64,000 nt of DNA from Alphaproteobacteria bacterium (GTDB lineage: Bacteria; Pseudomonadota; Alphaproteobacteria; UBA2966), in NCBI GenBank assembly GCA_018650465.1, contig JABIFY010000020.1, positions 62,001 through 126,000 on the forward strand, read 5' to 3'. Position 1 is the first letter of the stretch. Each line of letters begins with the position of its first letter. Positions 26,574-36,747 of this stretch are shown one piece after another. Position numbers and translations under genes: made by a program. The notes beneath the pieces were generated by a model. That model searched no databases and was not told the DNA's origin. It saw nothing but the letters and a program-made list of their open reading frames with translations.

Positions 26574-27100
26574 GCAACGTAAATCGCACTACCCCCGCTG
26601 GAATCGGTCGTTATGTCGGACAGTTTGTAGGCTACACTCTGTTCGCCCTGTTGCTTGGATACTTTTCGGCAAGTCCGGACTGGCGCTACTTCCCTGCTGA
26701 CAAGGCCTTGGTCAAACTCAGTTTCAGTCATGCGGGACAACGCAAGGAAGCCTGTCGGGATCGCACAGCCGCAGAGCTCGAAAATATACCAGGCTCGGCA
26801 AAGGTACCACAGGCCTGCCCACGGGAACGCCACCCCGTTCAGGTGAAACTATGGCTGAATGACGCAGAAGTTTTTTCCGGCAGTGCCCAGCCGGGCGGTT
26901 TGTCCAATGACGGGCCGTCGACCTTTTATGAAACATTCGAGGTGCCCCCGGGCCATCACAGTTTGAAACTGGAAGTTCGGGACAATGGGCCGGACCAGCC
27001 AGGATTCTCACATTCGGCACAAGTTGATTTGCGGCCCCGGGATATCCTCGCCATTGATATGGATCGGCGCGCCCTTGTGCTGCGCTTGCCCAGCAGGTGA
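26570..27100 (+). CDS. Membrane-anchored protein with beta-sandwich-like ectodomain, unknown
   Basis: 176 residues, starting in the last codons of the cytochrome b fusion gene (ATGA overlap). One N-terminal helix (about 17-33) precedes a soluble region with two Cys (EACRD, QACPR) and beta-rich segments such as VQVKLWLNDAEVFSG, TFYETFEVPPGHHSLKLEVRD and FSHSAQVDLRPRDILAID. I do not recognise the family. The tight coupling suggests it is a partner of the cytochrome b fusion, perhaps its periplasmic part. The two Cys are not in a redox CXXC motif. Confidence 0.7.
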   Translation: MSNVNRTTPAGIGRYVGQFVGYTLFALLLGYFSASPDWRYFPADKALVKLSFSHAGQRKEACRDRTAAELENIPGSAKVPQACPRERHPVQVKLWLNDAEVFSGSAQPGGLSNDGPSTFYETFEVPPGHHSLKLEVRDNGPDQPGFSHSAQVDLRPRDILAIDMDRRALVLRLPSR

Positions 27101-27122
27101 GGGCGGGTTGGTAATGTCGCAC

Positions 27123-27136
27123 TTGATCAAAGTCAT
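27123..27136. promoter_or_regulatory. Near-perfect NNR/Dnr box before the first regulator gene
   Basis: TTGATCAAAGTCAT differs from TTGAT-N4-GTCAA only at the last base. It lies 62 bases before the start of the Crp/Fnr gene, consistent with autoregulation or control by its neighbour. Confidence 0.5.
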
Positions 27137-27198
27137 GCCTGACGGCAGGGCTTATGGTAGCCTGTCCTGTGGACGATGGCTTTGACGGGATATGACAG

Positions 27199-27927
27199 AT
27201 GAGTGAAATGGGGCAAATCCTGAAACTGGGCCAGGTCAATCCGGATATCCTGCGCCAGGTTGCAACGATTCCGCTGTTTGCAGGCCTGCCTGCAGAGTCT
27301 GTTGCTGAACTTTTATCAAAGGCGGAAGTGATCAGGGCTGAAGCCGGGACCCGGATATTTTCTCAAGGCGAGGCCGCGACACGTTTTTATGTGCAGTTGG
27401 ATGGTCAGGTTGAATTATTTGTCCTGACCCAGGACGGTCGCGAGAGCGTGATTGATATCCTGGCTGGCGGTGAAACATTTGCCGAAGAAGCCATTTTTGA
27501 TACAGGGATCTATCCTGTTGGCGCCAAGGTTGTCAGTGACGCGCGCCTGATCGCGGTCGAAGCGCAACCTTTTATGGATCGTCTGTCTGAAGAATTTCAT
27601 CTGGTCGTTGCCATGATGGGGGGAATGTCGCGCCATCTGCGTGTATTGCTCTATCAAATCAGCGAATTGAAGCTTAAGTCCACAGCCCAGCGTTTGGGCG
27701 GGTTTTTGCTCAGCCTGACGGAAGAAACCGGCGGTAAAGTTCGTGTCTCATTGCCCTATGACAAGCGATTGCTGGCCAATCGCTTGGGTATGAAGCCTGA
27801 AAGCCTGTCGCGGGCCCTGGCCAAGTTGCGTGATACCGGCGTCACCGACAAGGACGGCCAGGTGACAATCCAGAACGTCTCGGAATTGCGGGACTATTGC
27901 CTTGAGGGCGCGCCGCTCGATACCTGA
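27199..27927 (+). CDS. Crp/Fnr family regulator, Dnr/NnrR type
   Basis: 242 residues. The N-terminal cyclic-nucleotide-type beta roll (about 20-130) lacks the Cys cluster of Fnr. The C-terminal helix-turn-helix has LPYDKRLLANRLGMKPESLSRALAKL, close to the recognition helix of Dnr-type NO sensors. These regulators bind TTGAC/T-N4-GTCAA-like boxes, and six perfect copies are in the window. It probably senses NO through heme and activates nir and NO reductase genes. A close paralogue is encoded 124 bp downstream. Confidence 0.86.
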   Translation: MSEMGQILKLGQVNPDILRQVATIPLFAGLPAESVAELLSKAEVIRAEAGTRIFSQGEAATRFYVQLDGQVELFVLTQDGRESVIDILAGGETFAEEAIFDTGIYPVGAKVVSDARLIAVEAQPFMDRLSEEFHLVVAMMGGMSRHLRVLLYQISELKLKSTAQRLGGFLLSLTEETGGKVRVSLPYDKRLLANRLGMKPESLSRALAKLRDTGVTDKDGQVTIQNVSELRDYCLEGAPLDT

Positions 27928-28051
27928 TCAACACCTTTCCAGCGCGATTCCGGTTTAAACGGAACCGCTCCCATATTTGTTGCGTTGTTGGCCTTGACCC
28001 TCCCCGGAGGCTCGGCTTGACTGCTCAGGCATTTTTTCCAGGAGTTAACCT

Positions 28052-28777
28052 GTGCCGTCTTCTATTCTCAAGCCAGATGATATCGATCAAATCGCGGCCA
28101 TCGGACCTTTTGCCGATTTGCCACGCGAAGATGTCGAAGTCCTGATTGGCGCGGCTCAGCCACGGCACTTTGCCCGCCATTCCCTGTTATTCAGCCAGGG
28201 TGATCCGGCGGACAGTTTTTTTGTTATCCTCGAAGGCCGGGTGAAACTTTTCACGGCCACAGAAGACGGTGATGAAAATGTCGTCAATGTGTTTGGCGAA
28301 GGCCGGTCCTTTGGCGAGGCAGCGATGTTTGCCTCAGGCCGGTTCCCGGTCAATGCCGAAGTGGTCGAAGACGCCAGGCTGGTGCGCATCATGGCCGACC
28401 ATTTGTTTTCCCATTTGGCAGAAAATAAAGACCTGGCCTTTCGCATGCTGGCTGTCATGGCGCGACGCCATCGCCAATTTCAAAAAGACATCACAGATAT
28501 CAAATCCAAAACACCGGGCCAACGCTTAGGCGGATTTATCCTGGCGCAAACCCTGGCGCAAACAGATGTTCTCAGTGGCTCCGTCTCCACCAGTTTGCCA
28601 TTTGACAAAGCCCTGATTGCCGCCCGCATCGGCATCAAGCCTGAAAGCCTCTCGCGGGCCTTGGCACGCTTGCGCGATATTGGTGTCGATTGCCAGGGCC
28701 GTGACGTCCACATCGAAGACATCCAGCGCCTGCGCGAATTTTGCGAAGAAACCGAACCACACCCCTCGCACCGCTAG
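28052..28777 (+). CDS. Second Crp/Fnr family regulator, Dnr/NnrR type
   Basis: 241 residues, GTG start after CAGGAGTTAACCT. Same architecture as the preceding gene: sensor beta roll with FSQGDPADSFFVILEGRVKLF (about 50-70) and a recognition region LPFDKALIAARIGIKPESLSRALARL. No Fe-S Cys motif. The two proteins share the same binding helix core (KPESLSRALA), so they likely bind the same DNA sites but may respond to different signals, for example NO and low oxygen. The pair may be an old tandem duplication. Confidence 0.86.
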   Translation: MPSSILKPDDIDQIAAIGPFADLPREDVEVLIGAAQPRHFARHSLLFSQGDPADSFFVILEGRVKLFTATEDGDENVVNVFGEGRSFGEAAMFASGRFPVNAEVVEDARLVRIMADHLFSHLAENKDLAFRMLAVMARRHRQFQKDITDIKSKTPGQRLGGFILAQTLAQTDVLSGSVSTSLPFDKALIAARIGIKPESLSRALARLRDIGVDCQGRDVHIEDIQRLREFCEETEPHPSHR

Positions 28778-28784
28778 AAACTAC

Positions 28785-29945
28785 CTACCCCGCCATGCCA
28801 TCCGGTCGTGGGCTGGTCAGGACGGGCAAGTAGACCACGACAAAAGTTGCAAAGGCGAAGGTCCAGAGGCCACCGGCAATGGCATTGGCCATCAGGTTCA
28901 TCTCAGGGACCAGGACAGGCACTATAATACGCACCAGGGCGGCGGCGCTGATGGCGAAATAGGTCCAGGGAATAATCGGTTTGATATTCAGCGCACGGCC
29001 GGTGTGGCCCAGGGCCACCCGTGTCATCATGCCCAGGGTCAGGGAACCAACAGCACCCAGGGTCAAGGCATGCAATGCGGTGGCCTGGGGCAGCAGATCA
29101 TACAACAAGGCACCGCCGCGCAGACCAAAGCCAATGATCAGCCAGACCTGTGCCAGATGTAGAATCCAGATCAGCGGTACGGTGCGTGTTTTCCAGCTTT
29201 GCCAGGCGGCAATACGCACAGCCGTCGCCACGGCGGCCACAAGGCAAACGATCCCGACAATCAGCTCCGACAGGGCCAGCAAATCAACGGCAGCCAGTAG
29301 GGTGACGCCAAGGACAGCGGCTTGATCCCGCCTTGGCTGAGGGGCAACCTGGATACCGGTTGCGTTGCGGGTGAAGGCCGTGGTGATCCGCCCGCCGACC
29401 ATGACCATGATCAGCAATACCAGATCAAGCCCGCCATACAGGCCTGCCTGCGTAGTGTTTTCGATGATCCCAAGGGCTTCCAGGTGGATCATCAGGTTGG
29501 CCACGGCCATCAGCATAAACAATCCGACAAAAGCCGTATTGGCCCACTTTCTGGCCTTCCACAAAGGTGGCAGTACGATCAGACCGGCCAGGGGTAAAAA
29601 TACCAGATCAACCAGGGCGACCAGGGGACCTGGCAGGCTGTCAGCGGCCAACAAGACAATGCGCCCGGCCAACCAGAACCCGGCCAACAAAACCAGTGAC
29701 AGTCCTTTGGTGTTCGGCGTACCGGTCCAGTTATAGGCAGCGGTCAACAGGAACCCGGTGATTACAGCCGGGGCATAACCAAAGATGAGTTCGTGTCCGT
29801 GCCAGGCAGCACCGCCCAGATAACCCGGTGTGGGCAAATGTCCTGCCAACATCAGCAACCAGACCGGCACCAGCAGTGCAGCACCAAGCCCGCCCATCAA
29901 GAAGAAGATGCGGAAGGCGTAGGAAAACAGAATTGCAAATGACAT
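28785..29945 (-). CDS. nnrS: NnrS family membrane protein
   Basis: 386 residues with about 12 hydrophobic helices. The family hallmarks include an N-terminal FRIFFLMGGLGAALLVPVWL, GAAWHGHELIFGYAPAVITGFLLTA with conserved His, and LHALTLGAVGSLTLGMMTRVALGHTGR. NnrS proteins contain heme and copper, occur with denitrification genes, and protect against nitrosative stress. Convergent with the second regulator gene, ending only 7 bp from it. No NNR box was found in the 166 bases upstream. Confidence 0.9.
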   Translation of the reverse strand: MSFAILFSYAFRIFFLMGGLGAALLVPVWLLMLAGHLPTPGYLGGAAWHGHELIFGYAPAVITGFLLTAAYNWTGTPNTKGLSLVLLAGFWLAGRIVLLAADSLPGPLVALVDLVFLPLAGLIVLPPLWKARKWANTAFVGLFMLMAVANLMIHLEALGIIENTTQAGLYGGLDLVLLIMVMVGGRITTAFTRNATGIQVAPQPRRDQAAVLGVTLLAAVDLLALSELIVGIVCLVAAVATAVRIAAWQSWKTRTVPLIWILHLAQVWLIIGFGLRGGALLYDLLPQATALHALTLGAVGSLTLGMMTRVALGHTGRALNIKPIIPWTYFAISAAALVRIIVPVLVPEMNLMANAIAGGLWTFAFATFVVVYLPVLTSPRPDGMAG

Positions 29946-30111
29946 TACAGATAGCTCCGGTCCAGGTCAGGGTGTTTCAATTTTGTTCTGAAACACAGGT
30001 AGGCAGTAAGGTATTGAAAGGCAATGCAGGTATGAAACGAGGTGTTTCGGATTAACCCGAATATGCATAGCTCTGGATTGTTAAAGTGTCAGGATTTGTT
30101 TTATGCCGTGA

Positions 30112-32331
30112 CTAGATTTGTGTTTGGTCAGCCAGGCGGGCGTCGGCACGTTGTTGTTTGCGCTCCGCGCGGTCCTCACGACGTTTGCGTCGGGCGATCA
30201 TGGGTGGGCAGATGTGGTCGTCGTAATAGATCATCTGGCAATCCAAACAATAGATGCATTCGTGGGCATCAATGCGGCCGCTGGGATGGATGGCCTGAAC
30301 GGGGCAGCGCGTGGCGCAGATATGACATTCCGTGCCGCATTGCTGGCGCCGTCGCAGCCATTCGAACATGCGGTTCTTGCCGGGAATGGCCAGCGCCGCA
30401 CCCAGCGGGCAGAGATAGCGACAGAACACCCGCTCGACAAACATGGCGGCCGTCAGCAGGCCCAGGGCATAAACCACAAAGGGCCAGGCGCGTACGAACT
30501 TCAGGGCGATGGCCGTCTTGAAGGGCTCAACCTCGGCGCCGTATTCAGCCAGGCCTATGGAATGCAGGGAAAGGGCCAGCAGGCCCAGAAAGATAATATA
30601 TTTGATCGGCCAGACCCGTTCTGACAACCCGAAGGGGATCGCTAATTGTGGCACATGAAAAAACTTCGCCAACTTTGACGCCAGTTCCTGCAGGGCGCCA
30701 AAGGGGCAAAGCCAGCCGCAAAAAACACCACGCCCCCAGAATAAAAGACCGATGGCCACCCAGGACCACAGGATAAAGACCAGGGGATCCAGCAGGAAAA
30801 AGTCCCAGTGAAATTCCGTGAGCAGGGATTGGATGAAGGTCAGAACATTCACGACGGATAACTGGGCATTCATGATCAGACCCAGACCCAACAGGGTGGT
30901 GATCAGAAAGCCGACCCTGAATCGGCGCAACAATTTGGGGCGCCGGGCGGCAAAATCATGCAGTACCATCACAATATACAGGACAAACAACATGGTTAGC
31001 AGAGCGGCAATTTCCCACGCCCGGCTTTCCCATACCCGTAGCCAGATGCCGCCACCCGCTGTGGTCGCTTCGGCGATCAGGTCAGAAATGCCGGTGCCGG
31101 ATGTTGCAGGTTCGGGCTGTAGGATGAATTGTGCAGGCAGGGTGTAATTCAGGGCGAAAAAAGTGCGCAGGTTCTCGCCACTGCTGACTTCACGATCAAC
31201 GATTAAATCAAGCCGCCAGGGCTTCAGGGCATCGAACTGGTCCGCGGCGGGAATGACAAACAGGGCGATCTCCCGCAGGTCGGGGCTGCCTTTGATGTCC
31301 AGCTTTTCGACCAGCTGATGCTGGGCTTTTTTAAAGCGCCAGGTCTTGTCACCCTGGATCAACTGCACGCGATTAAAGACGCCATTGCGTTTTCGCCATG
31401 TATAGCCCTTGAAGGAATAGACCCCATGACCGGCCACCATCAGAACCTGGTCGCCGGGCGACAAGCTGGCGCGCAGCTGACTGAAACCGGCAAAGCCCAA
31501 CAGGTTCTGGCCGATACCAGCTGGTGTGACCAGGGTCGCATACAGGGACATGAACGTTTGTTCAGGCTCTCCGCCACCCGGGGCCGGAACCGCGCGTTCA
31601 TATTGTCGGACATAGGCGTCATCGACATCCCTGTTGGACAGGGTAAGGTTTTGTATCGCACCAGATTTTTCCAGACCCGCCCAGTCCTGTGCTGTGAAGC
31701 TATCCAGATCCAGTCTGGGTTTGTCTTGTGACACGTCTTCTATGATGCCCCGGCTGCGGGCCACCATGCGGGCGGCGCGAAATATGGAATCGTTGAATAC
31801 AATACTGGTGATGCTGGCCCCGGTGAGGCCGTCAATAACCTGCAAACCCTCGCCGTTGATGCGTCCGCCACTGATACCATCCAGCACGACGTCCTGGCGA
31901 ATATCCAGGCCCTTGTAGCTTTGAATGAAGGTCGTCAGATTTTCTTCTTTAATGCCAAGGATCAGAATCGGCTCATGATGTTCGATGATTGCAGCGCCCG
32001 TAAGGAAGCCCTTCAGATCAAGGCCGACAGCGGTCGTAATTGGCTTGCCTGAATAGCCGGCTGCCTTGACGATATCCGAAGTTAAAAAGACATAGCCGAT
32101 GACCGAATTGTTGTTATCGAATACAGCCGCTGCCCGCGGATCACCCTCGAACGCGCCCAGATAACTGGCGCCGGCAAAAACAGTTTGCAAGGGAATGGCA
32201 TTACTTTTGGCAACAGTACTGCCAACAGCCAAAGTGGCAAAAAAAGTCAGTAAAACAACCATACAAAAAGTGCGACAAAGCGTCGCAAGAATTAATACCG
32301 GAGCCACGCCGCGCCTTTCCATATCTTCCAT
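30112..32331 (-). CDS. nirI: NosR/NirI family membrane flavo-iron-sulfur protein
   Basis: 739 residues. A signal/anchor helix (about 14-36) precedes a periplasmic FMN-binding domain, then about five membrane helices (from 435 on), with CP-rich motifs CGWLCPFGA and CRYLCPLGA. The cytoplasmic tail has a ferredoxin site CHICATRCP and the incomplete second one ECIYCLDC typical of this family. NosR supports nitrous oxide reductase; NirI is the paralogue required for nirS expression. No nosZ is present and the gene diverges from nirS across two NNR boxes, so NirI is the better name. It may pass quinol-derived electrons to a nitrite-regulon component. Confidence 0.87.
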   Translation of the reverse strand: MEDMERRGVAPVLILATLCRTFCMVVLLTFFATLAVGSTVAKSNAIPLQTVFAGASYLGAFEGDPRAAAVFDNNNSVIGYVFLTSDIVKAAGYSGKPITTAVGLDLKGFLTGAAIIEHHEPILILGIKEENLTTFIQSYKGLDIRQDVVLDGISGGRINGEGLQVIDGLTGASITSIVFNDSIFRAARMVARSRGIIEDVSQDKPRLDLDSFTAQDWAGLEKSGAIQNLTLSNRDVDDAYVRQYERAVPAPGGGEPEQTFMSLYATLVTPAGIGQNLLGFAGFSQLRASLSPGDQVLMVAGHGVYSFKGYTWRKRNGVFNRVQLIQGDKTWRFKKAQHQLVEKLDIKGSPDLREIALFVIPAADQFDALKPWRLDLIVDREVSSGENLRTFFALNYTLPAQFILQPEPATSGTGISDLIAEATTAGGGIWLRVWESRAWEIAALLTMLFVLYIVMVLHDFAARRPKLLRRFRVGFLITTLLGLGLIMNAQLSVVNVLTFIQSLLTEFHWDFFLLDPLVFILWSWVAIGLLFWGRGVFCGWLCPFGALQELASKLAKFFHVPQLAIPFGLSERVWPIKYIIFLGLLALSLHSIGLAEYGAEVEPFKTAIALKFVRAWPFVVYALGLLTAAMFVERVFCRYLCPLGAALAIPGKNRMFEWLRRRQQCGTECHICATRCPVQAIHPSGRIDAHECIYCLDCQMIYYDDHICPPMIARRKRREDRAERKQQRADARLADQTQI

Positions 32332-32410
32332 TAATCTGATAACCTATTGTTTATCAACATATTTTCTTGATCTATCAAGAGCACAATACTCTATCACATA
32401 TTTCACAACA

Positions 32411-32424
32411 TTGACCTGCGTCAA
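32411..32424. promoter_or_regulatory. NNR/Dnr box, nirI-nirS promoter region
   Basis: TTGACCTGCGTCAA, perfect consensus, 80 bases before nirI and 142 before nirS. Its centre is 41 bp from that of the second box. Confidence 0.75.
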
Positions 32425-32451
32425 GTTGTCCAATGGCGCATGGGGCCTTCT

Positions 32452-32465
32452 TTGACGTAAGTCAA
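32452..32465. promoter_or_regulatory. NNR/Dnr box, nirS-proximal
   Basis: TTGACGTAAGTCAA, perfect consensus, 101 bases before the nirS ATG. It is probably the activator site for nirS, with the 32411 box serving nirI. Confidence 0.78.
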
Positions 32466-32487
32466 GTATGGCCCCCAGGCCACGTGA

Positions 32488-34314
<1,827 letters not shown>

Positions 34315-34325
34315 GCCATTTGTTT

Positions 34326-34355
34326 CATCGGGCGGAACTTCGGTTCCGCCCGATG
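34326..34355 (+). terminator. Perfect UUCG-loop hairpin between nirS and nirE
   Basis: CATCGGGCGGAAC, loop TTCG, GTTCCGCCCGATG: a 13-bp perfect stem 11 bases after nirS. It has no T run after it, so it may be a partial terminator or a 3' stabiliser that keeps nirS transcript more abundant than the biosynthesis genes. Confidence 0.65.
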
Positions 34356-34412
34356 GTTCAAACACTCTTGACCAAACCGTAATTTTTGAAACCGTTCTCG
34401 TGGGGGGAACTA

Positions 34413-35252
34413 ATGGACAGCAATCCAGAGACCCATACGACACCGCCAGGCCAAACGACACCAACAGTCTTTCTTGTTGGCGCTGGTCCGGGGGACGCCG
34501 AGCTACTGACAGTCAAGGCCCTGCGCCTGATTCAATCTGCTGAAGTTGTGGTTTATGACCGACTTGTGTCGGAAGAAATTCTCGACCTTGTGCCCGTGGG
34601 CGCCAGCCGAATTTTTGTCGGCAAAAAAAGCGGCCAGCACCACATGCCACAAGATGAAATTAACGAATTGCTGGTCAAGCTTGGCCAGAGCGGCCGCCGA
34701 ACCGTGCGCCTGAAGGGCGGTGACCCACTGGTTTTTGGTCGCGGCAGTGAAGAGGCCCAGCGCCTTGATGAAGCCGGTGTGGCTTTCGAAATTGTTCCAG
34801 GTATCAGTGCAGCCATTGGCGCCGGTGCCTATGCCGGTATTCCCCTGACCCATCGGGGTCTGGCCAGCAGTGTGCGTTTTGTCACCGGCCATTGCCGGGA
34901 AGACCAGCCGTTGAATCTGGATTGGCGTAGCCTGTCAGATCCGGATACCACTTTGGTGGTCTATATGGGTCTCGCCAACATCAAGCAGATCGCTGAAAAA
35001 CTAATCACGGCAGGCCTGCCTGCCACGACCCCGGCGGCGGCTGTGGAACAAGGCACTACCAAGGTCCAGCGTCGCCATGTGACAACTCTGGAAAACCTGC
35101 CGCACGATGTCGTCACCCACAATTTTGTGGCCCCCACTCTTTTGATCATTGGCCGGGTTGTGGACGTTGCCGGAAGCATGGACTGGTTCAATACAGCACC
35201 TGCCGAGGTTCTGCCAGAAATGCTGAATGATGTCCTGGTCGCAGCCCAGTAA
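34413..35252 (+). CDS. nirE: Uroporphyrinogen-III C-methyltransferase for heme d1
   Basis: 279 residues; the ATG after TGGGGGGAAC is preferred over an in-frame TTG. Standard SUMT features: VGAGPGDAELLTVKAL near the start, VVYDRLVSEEI, the SAM-binding loop GGDPLVFGRGSEE, PGISAAIGAGAYAGIPLTHRG and a C-terminal FVAPTLLIIGRVV. It adds two methyl groups to uroporphyrinogen III to give precorrin-2, the first committed step toward siroheme and heme d1. Its end overlaps nirC by 26 bp. Confidence 0.92.
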   Translation: MDSNPETHTTPPGQTTPTVFLVGAGPGDAELLTVKALRLIQSAEVVVYDRLVSEEILDLVPVGASRIFVGKKSGQHHMPQDEINELLVKLGQSGRRTVRLKGGDPLVFGRGSEEAQRLDEAGVAFEIVPGISAAIGAGAYAGIPLTHRGLASSVRFVTGHCREDQPLNLDWRSLSDPDTTLVVYMGLANIKQIAEKLITAGLPATTPAAAVEQGTTKVQRRHVTTLENLPHDVVTHNFVAPTLLIIGRVVDVAGSMDWFNTAPAEVLPEMLNDVLVAAQ

Positions 35253-35574
35253 ACGCGTTGCCCTCGCTTCGTTTCTGGCCGTCTTTATCGCGACGGCTGG
35301 TGGAGTTGCTGCTACGGCCCCGCTGGATACCAAACGGCAAACGGAACTGGCTGTATTGCTGGAACAGGATTGTGGTTCCTGCCATGGCCTGACCCGCAGG
35401 GGCGGCCTGGGCTCAGCTTTGCTGCCTGACAACATTGCCCATTTCACCGACGACGCCCTTGTGGATATCATCCTGGACGGCGTGCCGGGCACACCCATGC
35501 CGCCCTGGCGGCGGTTTTTAAACCGGGCCGAAGCTTCCTGGATTGTTGAGCGTCTACGCCGCGGAGCCGACTGA
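35227..35574 (+). CDS. nirC: NirC-type monoheme cytochrome c
   Basis: 115 residues with a signal peptide (ending about AAT-AP at 30), CGSCH at 49-53 and a possible axial Met in GTPMPPW. Small soluble NirC cytochromes are encoded in many nir operons and can donate electrons to NirS and are needed for its activation or maturation. Starts inside nirE and overlaps nirF by one base, so translation is coupled through these three genes. Confidence 0.88.
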   Translation: MMSWSQPSKRVALASFLAVFIATAGGVAATAPLDTKRQTELAVLLEQDCGSCHGLTRRGGLGSALLPDNIAHFTDDALVDIILDGVPGTPMPPWRRFLNRAEASWIVERLRRGAD

Positions 35575-36740
35575 TGACATGGAACAAATTGATTGTCGCG
35601 ATTGCTCTGCTGACCCTGTCTGCCTGTGCTCAAATTCGGGCCACGGGTGACTTGGGCCTGATTATCGAACGCGGCACTGGCAGCCTGCAAATCATTGAAA
35701 CGACAACCCGAACATCGCTGGCCAGAGTGACCGGGCTTGGCGATCTCTCGCATGCTTCGGCGGTCTATTCCCGTGATGAAAGATATGCTTACATCTTTGG
35801 TCGCGACGGGGGCCTGACCAAGGTTGATATGCTGGGTCAAAAAATCGTCGCTCGTACCTTGCAGGCCGGAAATTCCATCGGCGGAGCCATTTCGCAGGAC
35901 GGCAAACTGGTCGCCGTCTCCAATTACAAGCCGGGCGGTGTGCGGATATTTGATGCCGATACCCTTGAGCCCGTTGCAGATATTCCGGCCATTGGTGCCG
36001 ATGGGGAGCGATCCAAAACAGTGGGCCTTGTGGATGCGCCGGGTCAACGCTTTGTGTTCTCGCTGTATGATGCCGGAGAAACCTGGATCGTGGATATGAG
36101 TAACCGCGACAAGCCTGCCATTACCAAATTACGCGATGTGGGCAAGCTGCCCTATGACGGCCTGATCACGCCGGACGGGCGCTGGTATATTGCCGGTTTG
36201 TTTGGCGAAGATGGTATGGCCATGGTTGATCTGTGGCAGTCAGATTATGCTGTACGCCGAATTCTGGATGGCTACGGCCGTGGTGAAAAAGCCATGCCGG
36301 TTTACAAGATGCCACATCTGGAAGGTTGGGCCATGGCCGATGGTCATGCCTTTATGCCAGCCATTGGACACCACGAAGTTCTGGTGGCCAAAGAAGGTTC
36401 CTGGAAAGAAGTCGACCGCATCGCCGTGCACGGCCAGCCTGTGTTTGTTATGGCCCGCCCGGATGGTCGCCAGATTTGGGTAAACTTTGCCTTCCCCGAT
36501 AATGACACCATTCAGGTTATTGACGTGCCGACGCGCCAGATTATCAAAACCCTGAAACCAGGCCCTGCCGTATTGCACATGGAATTCACCCCGCGCGGTG
36601 AAGAGGTCTGGCTGTCGGTGCGCGATGATAACCGGGTGATCATTTATGACACCGCGACCTTCCAGGAAAAAGGCCGACTGCCTGTGCAAAAACCGTCGGG
36701 TATTTTCTTCACAGCCCGTGCCCACCGCATTGGATTGTGA
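35574..36740 (+). CDS. nirF: NirF, heme d1 biosynthesis propeller lipoprotein
   Basis: 388 residues. The signal ends in LTLSACAQ, a lipobox, so it is a periplasmic lipoprotein. The rest is a propeller like the d1 domain of NirS but without heme c; DLSHASAVYSRDERYAYIFGRDGGLTKVD and MEFTPRGEEVWLSVRDDNRVIIYD are typical. NirF acts late in d1 synthesis, converting the didecarboxysiroheme-derived precursor to dihydro-heme d1. Its stop lies 7 bp before the nirDL start. Confidence 0.92.
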   Translation: MTWNKLIVAIALLTLSACAQIRATGDLGLIIERGTGSLQIIETTTRTSLARVTGLGDLSHASAVYSRDERYAYIFGRDGGLTKVDMLGQKIVARTLQAGNSIGGAISQDGKLVAVSNYKPGGVRIFDADTLEPVADIPAIGADGERSKTVGLVDAPGQRFVFSLYDAGETWIVDMSNRDKPAITKLRDVGKLPYDGLITPDGRWYIAGLFGEDGMAMVDLWQSDYAVRRILDGYGRGEKAMPVYKMPHLEGWAMADGHAFMPAIGHHEVLVAKEGSWKEVDRIAVHGQPVFVMARPDGRQIWVNFAFPDNDTIQVIDVPTRQIIKTLKPGPAVLHMEFTPRGEEVWLSVRDDNRVIIYDTATFQEKGRLPVQKPSGIFFTARAHRIGL

Positions 36741-36747
36741 GGGCGGC

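Noticed and set aside
30112-32331. Naming the NosR/NirI protein NosR
   Set aside because: No nosZ or other nos gene is present, and the gene diverges from nirS, as nirI does.
32367-32378. TTGATCTATCAA in the nirI-nirS gap
   Set aside because: The half-sites are 2 bases apart instead of 4, so it does not fit the Fnr/NNR spacing.
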